A stretch of 64,000 nt of DNA from JBMNEH01 sp050948665 (GTDB taxonomy: Bacteria; Bacillota; Clostridia; Christensenellales; UMGS416), in the NCBI GenBank assembly GCA_050948665.1, contig JBMNEH010000001.1, positions 186,001 through 250,000 of the forward strand, in the 5' to 3' direction. The notes under the pieces were generated by a model that was not told the DNA's origin, did no database searches, and saw only the letters and a list, made by a program, of their open reading frames with translations. Shown here piece after piece: positions 55,668 through 64,000 of this stretch. The translations under genes and the position numbers were made by a program. The first letter of the stretch is position 1, and every line of letters begins with the position of its first letter.

Positions 55668-57131
55668 CTATTTTTTTGATACCTTTATGCCGCTCCAGCC
55701 GGATACCTGCCATCTGTCAACGTAGTTATCGCCTACGGCCGCCACGGTGCCGTCCGCCCTCAGCCCGACGACGTGAGAATATCCTGCCGAAATCGCCACG
55801 ATATCTTTCCAGCCGTATATGTCGCCTTCACTATCAATGAAGGCGGTATAGCCCGCAATTACCACGGTGCCGTCCGCCCTGAGGCCGACGGTGCACCAGT
55901 CTCCCGCCGCAACCGCTATGATATCCTTCCACCCGGATACGTCGCATTGCCCGACTTCATTGGAGCCCGTAGTTACCACTGTGCCGTCCGCCCTGAGGCC
56001 GACGGTGTGATCGTATCCCGCCGCAACCGCTGTGATATCCTTCCATGCGGCTATATTTCCGGCGGCGGAGAGGTTTTCTCCCGCAACCAACGCCGTTCCA
56101 TCCGCCCTGAGCCCGACCGTGCGATAAGGTCCCGCCGTAACCGCTACGATATCTTCCCAGCCGTATACGGCGCATTGACCATTCACGCCGAGGCCGGCCG
56201 CCGCCACGGTGCCGTCCGCCCTGAGCCCGACGGTGTGGAAACCGCCGGCCGAGACCGCTACGATATCCCTCCACCCGGACACATCGCATTGGCCGTCACC
56301 ATTGAGACCGGCCGCCGCCACGGTGCCGTCCGTCCTGAGCCCGATGGTGTGATAACCTCCCACCGAGACCGCCACGATATCCCTCCACCCGGACACATCG
56401 CACTGACCGTCATTGTTTTCGCCTACAGCCACCACGGTGCCGTCCGCCCTGAGCCCGACGGTGTGCGTATATCCCGCCGAAAGGATCTCCCGCTGTACAA
56501 CATTCTCCCAGAGAGCAAAGCCGCGCTCGCGGGCGTCGCCGTAGGCCCCCAGCTTGCCAAACGCGATGGCCGCGGCGGCATGGTCCCCCGCCTCCGCTAT
56601 GGCCGCGGCATGGCGGTACCGGCATTCCGTCAGCTTTTCCGCGGCATCCTTATAATCCCCCAGTTCTGTGAAGGCCGCGAAGGCCTCATCGTACCTGCCC
56701 GCTCCCAGCAGGGCCAGGGCGTCTTGATACTTCTCCTCCGTGATCGCGGCCCGGGCTTGGACGATTCTATCCGCGGAGTCCCTGTAATCCCCCAGGGCCG
56801 CGAAGGCCTCTATCGCCTCATCGTACCTGCCGGCTTCCAGCAGGGCCAGGGCGGCGCGATAGTTCTCTTCTACGATCGCGGCCCGGACTTCGGTGATTTT
56901 ATCCGCGGAGTCCCTGTAATCCCCCAGGGCCGAGAAGGCTTCTATCGCCTCATCGTATCGGCCCGCCTCCGCGAGGGCCGCGGCTTTGTAATACGCTATG
57001 CCCGGGAGGATGACCTTTGCCAGCACGACGGCAAAGGCCGCGGCAAAGACAAGGGCAGCGATCACGACCGCGACGATCGTAAGGCCGCGTTTCCCGCGCC
57101 TTTTTCCTTCGGCTTTCAGATTATTCGACAT
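55668..57131 (-). CDS. TPR/RCC1-repeat membrane protein, copy 1
   Basis: 487 aa from ATG 57131 (GAGGTG upstream); a TTG four codons earlier is in frame. A basic N-terminus and one membrane helix (about 20-44, IVAVVIAALVFAAAF) precede about five TPR-like units of about 34 residues (AGRYDEAIEAFSALGDYRDSA). Six to seven RCC1-type blades follow, each with TVGLRADGTV and GQCDVSGW. Topology is probably N-in with the repeats outside. RCC1 propellers bind proteins or DNA; the partner is unknown. The last 40 residues differ from copies 2 and 3 (SHVVGLRADGTVAAVGDN). Confidence 0.82.
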   Translation of the reverse strand: MSNNLKAEGKRRGKRGLTIVAVVIAALVFAAAFAVVLAKVILPGIAYYKAAALAEAGRYDEAIEAFSALGDYRDSADKITEVRAAIVEENYRAALALLEAGRYDEAIEAFAALGDYRDSADRIVQARAAITEEKYQDALALLGAGRYDEAFAAFTELGDYKDAAEKLTECRYRHAAAIAEAGDHAAAAIAFGKLGAYGDARERGFALWENVVQREILSAGYTHTVGLRADGTVVAVGENNDGQCDVSGWRDIVAVSVGGYHTIGLRTDGTVAAAGLNGDGQCDVSGWRDIVAVSAGGFHTVGLRADGTVAAAGLGVNGQCAVYGWEDIVAVTAGPYRTVGLRADGTALVAGENLSAAGNIAAWKDITAVAAGYDHTVGLRADGTVVTTGSNEVGQCDVSGWKDIIAVAAGDWCTVGLRADGTVVIAGYTAFIDSEGDIYGWKDIVAISAGYSHVVGLRADGTVAAVGDNYVDRWQVSGWSGIKVSKK

Positions 57132-57281
57132 GATACACCTCAAAGAACGATTTATTCGGCGGGCAAAACCTTATCTCTCCATAAGGCACGCGGCATTCAA
57201 GATATGGCGCCAATGCCCCTCCTGCTTTCACCGGAAGGGTCCGAAAGAGGGGCCGCTCCGGTGCTCTCATCAACAAAACCG

Positions 57282-58745
57282 CTATTTTCCCGATACCCTT
57301 ATGCCGCTCCAGCCGGATTCATCCCATTCGCCAAAGAAGCTGACGCCGACAACCTCCACGGTCCCGTCCGCCCTGAGGCCGACGGTGTGAAAAGGACCCG
57401 CCGAAATCGCCACGATATCTTTCCAGCCGTATATGTCGCCTTCACTATCAATGAAGGCGGTATAGCCCGCAATTACCACGGTGCCGTCCGCCCTGAGGCC
57501 GACGGTGCACCAGTCTCCTGCCGCAACCGCTATGATATCCTTCCACCCGGATACGTCGCATTGCCCGACTTCATTGGAGCCCGTAGTTACCACTGTGCCG
57601 TCCGCCCTGAGGCCGACGGTGTGATCGTATCCCGCCGCAACCGCTGTGATATCCTTCCATGCGGCTATATTTCCGGCGGCGGAGAGGTTTTCTCCCGCAA
57701 CCAACGCCGTTCCATCCGCCCTGAGCCCGACCGTGCGATAAGGTCCCGCCGTAACCGCTACGATATCTTCCCAGCCGTATACGGCGCATTGACCATTCAC
57801 GCCGAGGCCGGCCGCCGCCACGGTGCCGTCCGCCCTGAGCCCGACGGTGTGGAAACCGCCGGCCGAGACCGCTACGATATCCCTCCACCCGGACACATCG
57901 CATTGACCGTCACCATTGAGACCGGCCGCCGCCACGGTGCCGTCCGCCCTGAGCCCGATGGTGTGATAACCTCCCACCGAGACCGCCACGATATCCCTCC
58001 ACCCGGACACATCGCACTGACCGTCATTGTTTTCGCCTACAGCCACCACGGTGCCGTCCGCCCTGAGCCCGACGGTGTGCGTATATCCCGCCGAAAGGAT
58101 CTCCCGCTGTACAACATTCTCCCAGAGAGCAAAGCCGCGCTCGCGGGCGTCGCCGTAGGCCCCCAGCTTGCCAAACGCGATGGCCGCGGCGGCATGGTCC
58201 CCCGCCTCCGCTATGGCCGCGGCATGGCGGTACCGGCATTCCGTCAGCTTTTCCGCGGCATCCTTATAATCCCCCAGTTCTGTGAAGGCCGCGAAGGCCT
58301 CATCGTACCTGCCCGCTCCCAGCAGGGCCAGGGCGTCTTGATACTTCTCCTCCGTGATCGCGGCCCGGGCTTGGACGATTCTATCCGCGGAGTCCCTGTA
58401 ATCCCCCAGGGCCGCGAAGGCCTCTATCGCCTCATCGTACCTGCCGGCTTCCAGCAGGGCCAGGGCGGCGCGATAGTTCTCTTCTACGATCGCGGCCCGG
58501 ACTTCGGTGATTTTATCCGCGGAGTCCCTGTAATCCCCCAGGGCCGAGAAGGCTTCTATCGCCTCATCGTATCGGCCCGCCTCCGCGAGGGCCGCGGCTT
58601 TGTAATACGCTATGCCCGGGAGGATGACCTTTGCCAGCACGACGGCAAAGGCCGCGGCAAAGACAAGGGCAGCGATCACGACCGCGACGATCGTAAGGCC
58701 GCGTTTCCCGCGCCTTTTTCCTTCGGCTTTCAGATTATTCGACAT
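57282..58745 (-). CDS. TPR/RCC1-repeat membrane protein, copy 2
   Basis: 487 aa. Except for a few bases (for example Ala instead of Thr in the block TIGLRxDGTV), it is identical to copy 1 over the first 445 or so residues. Its C-terminus (PFHTVGLRADGTVEVVG, FFGEWDESGWSGIRVSGK) is identical to copy 3. Start codons and 138-bp spacers repeat at exactly 1614-bp intervals. It is therefore a hybrid made by unequal crossing-over in the RCC1 repeats. Confidence 0.82.
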   Translation of the reverse strand: MSNNLKAEGKRRGKRGLTIVAVVIAALVFAAAFAVVLAKVILPGIAYYKAAALAEAGRYDEAIEAFSALGDYRDSADKITEVRAAIVEENYRAALALLEAGRYDEAIEAFAALGDYRDSADRIVQARAAITEEKYQDALALLGAGRYDEAFAAFTELGDYKDAAEKLTECRYRHAAAIAEAGDHAAAAIAFGKLGAYGDARERGFALWENVVQREILSAGYTHTVGLRADGTVVAVGENNDGQCDVSGWRDIVAVSVGGYHTIGLRADGTVAAAGLNGDGQCDVSGWRDIVAVSAGGFHTVGLRADGTVAAAGLGVNGQCAVYGWEDIVAVTAGPYRTVGLRADGTALVAGENLSAAGNIAAWKDITAVAAGYDHTVGLRADGTVVTTGSNEVGQCDVSGWKDIIAVAAGDWCTVGLRADGTVVIAGYTAFIDSEGDIYGWKDIVAISAGPFHTVGLRADGTVEVVGVSFFGEWDESGWSGIRVSGK

Positions 58746-58895
58746 GATACACCTCAAAGAACGATTTATTCGGCGGGCAAAACCTTATCTCTCCATAAGG
58801 CACGCGGCATTCAAGATATGGCGCCAATGCCCCTCCTGCTTTCACCGGAAGGGTCCGAAAGAGGGGCCGCTCCGGTGCTCTCATCAACAAAACCG

Positions 58896-60470
58896 CTATT
58901 TTCCCGATACCCTTATGCCGCTCCAGCCGGATTCATCCCATTCGCCAAAGAAGCTGACGCCGACAACCTCCACGGTCCCGTCCGCCCTGAGGCCGACGGT
59001 GTGAAAAGGACCCGCCGAAATCGCCACGATATCCGTCCAGCTGCGTATGTCCCCGTTATCATCGGCAACGACGGCTTTGCCCGTAATCAATACGGTCCCG
59101 TCCGCCCTGAGGCCGACGGTATGATAATTGCCGGCCGAAACCGCTATGATATCCGCCCAGCCGGACACGTCGCATTGACCTGCATCGTTAGAGCCGGCAG
59201 CGACTACCGTGCCGTCCGCCCTGAGCCCGACGGTGTGATCGTATCCCGTCGAAACGGCAGTGATATCCTTCCAACGGATCACATTTCCCGAGCCGGAGAG
59301 GTTCTCTCCCGCAACCAACGCCGTGCCGTCCGCCCTGAGTCCGACCGTGCGATAAGATCCCGCCGCAACCGCCACGATATCCTCCCACCCGTACACGGCG
59401 CATTGGCCGTTATCATTGAGGCCCGCCGCCACCACGGTGCCGTCCGCCCTGAGTCCGACGGTGTGAAAGGTACCCGCCGCGACCGCCACGATATCCTCCC
59501 ACCCGGATACATCGCACTGACCGTCATTGTTTTCGCCTACAGCCGCCACTGTCCCGTCTCCCCTGAGCCCGATGGTGTAATTATATCCCGCCGAAACCGC
59601 TATGATATCTTTCCAGCCGGACACGTCGCATTGACGGTAGCCGTTATCTCCCGCGGCGATCACCCTGCCGTCCGCCCTGATCCCGACAGTGTGACGATAT
59701 CCCGCCGAAAGGGTATCCCGCCGGGCAACACCCTCCCAGAGAGCAAGGCCGCGCCCGCGGGCGTCGCCGTAGGCCCCCAGCTTGCCGAACGCGATGGCCG
59801 CGGCGGCATGATCCCCCGCCTCCGCGAGGGCGGCGGCATGGCGGTACCGGCATTCCGCCAGTTTCTCCGCGGCATCCTTATAATCTCCCAGTTCCGAGAA
59901 AATCACGACCGCCTCGGCGTAGTTCCCCGCCTCCGCAAGAGCCGCGGCATGGCGGTATCTGCATTCCGTCAGTTTTTCCGCGGAATCCTTATAATCCCCC
60001 AGTTCCGCGAAGGCCTCGAAGGCCTCATCGTACCTGCCCGCCCCCAGCAGGGCCAGGGCGACGTGATACTTCTCCTCCGTGATCGCTGCCCGGGCTTGGG
60101 CGATTCTATCCGCGGAGTCCCTGTAATCCCCCAGGGCCGCGAAGGCTTCTATCGCCTCGTCGTACCTGCCGGCTTCCAGCAGGGCCAGGGCGGCGCGATA
60201 GTTCTCCTCTACGATCGCGGCTCGGGCTTGGGCGATTCTATCCGCGGAGTCCCTGTAATCCCCCAGGGCCGCGAAGGCTTCTATCGCCTCGTCGTATCGG
60301 CCCGCCTCCGCGAGGGCTGCGGCTTTGTTATACGCTATGCCCGGGAGGACGACCTTTGCCAGCACGACGGCAAAGGCCGCGGCAAAGACAAGGGCAGCGA
60401 TCACGACCGCGGCAATGATACGGTTTCGTTTTCCGCGTTTCTTTCCTTCGGCTTTCAGATTATTCGCCAT
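58896..60470 (-). CDS. TPR/RCC1-repeat membrane protein, copy 3
   Basis: 524 aa, ATG 60470 (MANNLKAEGKKRGKRN). Same plan as the other copies but with one additional TPR-like unit (AGNYAEAVVIFSELGDYKDAA) and diverged RCC1 blades. Nearest to the promoter and probably the parent of the array. The ends of copies 2 and 3 are identical from about 57282-57405 and 58896-59019. Confidence 0.82.
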   Translation of the reverse strand: MANNLKAEGKKRGKRNRIIAAVVIAALVFAAAFAVVLAKVVLPGIAYNKAAALAEAGRYDEAIEAFAALGDYRDSADRIAQARAAIVEENYRAALALLEAGRYDEAIEAFAALGDYRDSADRIAQARAAITEEKYHVALALLGAGRYDEAFEAFAELGDYKDSAEKLTECRYRHAAALAEAGNYAEAVVIFSELGDYKDAAEKLAECRYRHAAALAEAGDHAAAAIAFGKLGAYGDARGRGLALWEGVARRDTLSAGYRHTVGIRADGRVIAAGDNGYRQCDVSGWKDIIAVSAGYNYTIGLRGDGTVAAVGENNDGQCDVSGWEDIVAVAAGTFHTVGLRADGTVVAAGLNDNGQCAVYGWEDIVAVAAGSYRTVGLRADGTALVAGENLSGSGNVIRWKDITAVSTGYDHTVGLRADGTVVAAGSNDAGQCDVSGWADIIAVSAGNYHTVGLRADGTVLITGKAVVADDNGDIRSWTDIVAISAGPFHTVGLRADGTVEVVGVSFFGEWDESGWSGIRVSGK

Positions 60471-60511
60471 GATACACCTCTAAGAACGATTTGTTTGGCT
60501 GCGTATATCAC

Positions 60512-60540
60512 ATTGTAGCGTTATAGTATGCAATATTCAA
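60512..60540 (-). promoter_or_regulatory. promoter of the RCC1 array
   Basis: Minus strand TTGAAT (60535-60540), 17-bp spacer, TACAAT (60512-60517), 42 bp before copy 3. Confidence 0.65.
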
Positions 60541-60669
60541 GCTTCCCGGCGGGAAAAACGAAAAAACAACGCAATAAAAGGCATCAGCGGACCCTTGCTC
60601 CCCGGCGCAACAGCGGAAGGATCGCGAAAGCCGGGTCAAAACGAGGCAAGGGCAAACGCACCACAGGAC

Positions 60670-60700
60670 AACAAAACCCCGGAATACGGTATTCCGGGGG
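60670..60700 (-). terminator. terminator of tmRNA
   Basis: Minus strand CCCCGGAATAC / GTATTCCGGGG followed by TTTTGTTGT. Confidence 0.85.
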
Positions 60701-60707
60701 GTATTTG

Positions 60708-61050
60708 TGGTGGAGCTGAGGGGGATCGAACCCCTGTCCGAAAATGCGTCCTCGCGGGTTTCTACGGGCGTAGCCGGTGATCATGGTTCCCCTCCCCGTG
60801 TCCTCGCCGGCAGGGGCACGGTTCGGGTAGCTTCATCTTTTCCGGCCGGGCTCAAAGCTTTGCCCGGTCCGGTTCACCTCATGCTTGCGCCGCTGCATCC
60901 GTATGAGGTATCGGGAGAGCGACGGCGGCTTAGGCCGCTGCTAACTGTGTATTGTCAGTTAAAGTTTAAGTTTGCCGCTTTTAAGGTGGCTCGGCGCCAC
61001 CGCCCGCTTCCCGGGATTCTCCATCCCCGTCGAAAGCCATGTACAGCCCC
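60708..61050 (-). ncRNA. ssrA: tmRNA
   Basis: 343 nt. The 5' end GGGGCTG pairs with CAGCTCC before ACCA at the 3' end, giving the tRNA-like domain; GGTTCGATCCC is the T arm. It rescues stalled ribosomes. The tag frame ends TDNTQLAAA then TAA (60930-60932). A stop lies three codons before Thr-Asp, so the resume codon is probably ACT (tag TLTDNTQLAAA), which is not the usual Ala or Gly; this reading needs a structure check. TATAATAG lies just before the 5' end. Confidence 0.92.
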
Positions 61051-61123
61051 GTACATATACTATTATAGGCGGGCGGGGCTCCTTTGTCAATGAGGAGCGG
61101 CGCGCGGGGGAGAGGGCCCGGGG

Positions 61124-61158
61124 CATAAAAAGCCCGGGAGAACGGAGGCTCTCCCGGG
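61124..61158 (-). terminator. terminator of the thuA-like gene
   Basis: Minus strand CCCGGGAG...CTCCCGGG then CTTTTTATG, 10 bp after the stop. Confidence 0.85.
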
Positions 61159-61167
61159 GGGGCGGGT

Positions 61168-61824
61168 TTACAGTTTCTTCCCGCACCAGCGGATGGCGTT
61201 GGAGAGGAGCCTTTGGAACAGGGGGTGCCGCAGTACGGCGCAGTTGTGGCCGGGGGTCAGCACGCAGAGACGGCCTTTGCCCATTTCCCGGACATAGCCT
61301 CCGGGCTGCCGGCCGCCGGCCTCCGAAACCGTGTCGAAGAGGGGCCGGGCGTCCTCCGCCAGCATTTTCAGCTGATAATGCTCATCCCGGAAGGTAAAAT
61401 TCTTTACCCCGGCGGTGACGGGGTGCTCCGCCGTGATCTCCAGACCGATGGGGCACTGCCTGGGGTGGCCGAGGAACTCGTTGCCGATAAAGGACGCCAT
61501 GTCGGGCCGCCTGGCCATCGAGTAGGTGTTCCCGGCGTGGAGGGCGATAAAGCCGCCGCCGGCTTCCGTCCAGGCGCGGAAATCCTCCGGCATCACGGCG
61601 GTGACCTCGTCCTCAAACCAGGGGGCGGAGGCGTTGCCGCAGTTCAGGGCGTTGCCCTTGGCGGAAATGATGACATCGTAATCGTCCAGCATGCTCTTTG
61701 TCAGAATATCCTTGGCGTCGCAGACAAAATCCAGGGTAAAGCCCTCCTTTTCCAACGGCGTCAGTCCCCTGCGGATGACCTCGCCCGGGTGCCAGAGATC
61801 GTCACATAGTACCAGTATATTCAT
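61168..61824 (-). CDS. ThuA-like domain protein
   Basis: 218 aa, class I glutamine amidotransferase-like fold: ILVLCDDLWHPGEVIRRGL, YDVIISAKGNAL, GGGFIALHAGNTY, DEHYQLKML and GRLCVLTPGHN. This is the ThuA family found with sugar-oxidising enzymes. The HAG motif takes the place of the nucleophile elbow. GGAGG precedes the ATG. Promoter: TTGCGG, 16 bp, TATACT (61858-61885 on the minus strand). Exact role unknown. Confidence 0.85.
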   Translation of the reverse strand: MNILVLCDDLWHPGEVIRRGLTPLEKEGFTLDFVCDAKDILTKSMLDDYDVIISAKGNALNCGNASAPWFEDEVTAVMPEDFRAWTEAGGGFIALHAGNTYSMARRPDMASFIGNEFLGHPRQCPIGLEITAEHPVTAGVKNFTFRDEHYQLKMLAEDARPLFDTVSEAGGRQPGGYVREMGKGRLCVLTPGHNCAVLRHPLFQRLLSNAIRWCGKKL

Positions 61825-62066
61825 GGTTGCCTCCCGTATGTATTAAGATATGACAACAGTATAGCACAGCGGGGAAATTCCGCAAGTTCCGAAACCGGGG
61901 CGGGTCCCGGCAGAAAAATTTTTAAAAAACCGCGGGCGGGAGGGGGCGGGGGAGCTCCCGTATAGGGGGAGGGACCCCACAATATAGCGGCGCGCATACC
62001 CGTCGTACACCATAGGATGTGGGAGCCGTCGAAAGAAAAAGAACGGAAAAAATATGTAAAATATAC

Positions 62067-62095
62067 TTGACATTGCAAGCGCGGTATGATATATT
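62067..62095 (+). promoter_or_regulatory. rRNA operon promoter
   Basis: TTGACA (62067-62072), 17-bp spacer, TATATT (62090-62095). A leader of about 190 nt follows, containing CTCCTTGAAAACTGTATAG, which resembles the ITS sequence after 16S (63905-63925). Confidence 0.8.
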
Positions 62096-62288
62096 TATCA
62101 GGCTACCCTGTGAGAGCGGGGCAGCGGATGCTCCTTGAAAACTGTATAGATGCACACCAAGAACGAGCGTAGCGGGAATGCCGTGTGAGGCATGACCGCG
62201 AAGGTTTTGGAAACCAAGAAAAAAATTCCGAGAGAAGCAAGCGCAAGCGAGAGCCGGCAAAGGAGCCGGCGAAGTGAGCGAAGGATTT

Positions 62289-64000
<1,712 letters not shown>

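Larger units (their letters stand above)
55668..58892 (-). repeat. tandem duplication, 1614-bp unit
   Basis: Two copies (55668-57281 and 57282-58895 in round terms) differ at only a handful of bases apart from the first 125 bp of the left unit. Spacers are duplicated as well. Confidence 0.9.

Noticed and set aside
55773..60518. A 1581-codon open frame on the plus strand across the RCC1 genes
   Set aside because: It is antisense to three repeat genes that have clear domains, ribosome sites and membrane helices. High GC and repetition keep it open; its product is Arg/Pro-rich without any domain.

Overview
The window is high-GC (roughly 60% by eye) DNA from a Gram-positive anaerobe, most likely a member of the Clostridia (Bacillota). 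Supporting evidence is a low-GC-lineage type 16S gene and ITS at the right end, strong AGGAGG ribosome sites, LPXTG-type wall anchors, a SigI/RsgI pair, a glycyl radical enzyme, a PPi-dependent phosphofructokinase and a V-type ATPase. No family-level placement is made without a 16S search.

Layout. 0.3-2.6 kb: pfp and mnmA. 2.7-3.5 kb: eight tRNA genes behind one near-consensus promoter. 3.6-29 kb: a cell-surface island. It holds two pilin-repeat adhesins (2501 and about 1421 aa), a LytTR regulator paired with a DUF3021 membrane protein, two related lipoproteins, three glycine-rich beta-helix-like secreted proteins, and a SigI/RsgI/PepSY-lipoprotein cluster whose two surface proteins end in poly-aspartate. 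29-32.1 kb (minus): a second LytTR/DUF3021 unit with an ABC transporter (permease frameshifted) and an HD protein. 32.4-34.3 kb: an AT-rich acquired segment with a broken GNAT gene and an APH-like gene flanked by 38-bp direct repeats. 34.5-44.7 kb: GH51 arabinofuranosidase, a glycyl radical enzyme with activase, DUF4177, a lipoprotein with an acyltransferase, a DUF2264 protein and a hydroxyacid dehydrogenase. 45-52.2 kb (minus): a seven-gene V-type ATPase operon (E, DUF2764, A, B, D, I, K). 52.5-55.5 kb: MscS channel, MBL-fold hydrolase, VOC protein, GH114-like lipoprotein. 55.7-60.5 kb (minus): three tandem TPR/RCC1 proteins, two nearly identical. 60.7-63.8 kb: tmRNA, ThuA-like protein, 16S rRNA and the start of the ITS.

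How the parts fit. Four promoters (before the first adhesin, the LytTR gene itself and the two related lipoproteins) share one architecture: two copies of GACCGAATACGAC 20 bp apart, the -35 box another 20 bp on, and a 17-bp spacer to the -10 box. The LytTR/DUF3021 pair is the obvious candidate to control this set, which would make a surface-protein regulon with its own feedback. The second LytTR operon has a promoter of the same design with a different repeat (AGTTGCC, 21-bp steps). I regard this paired regulator/operator arrangement as the most interesting content of the window.
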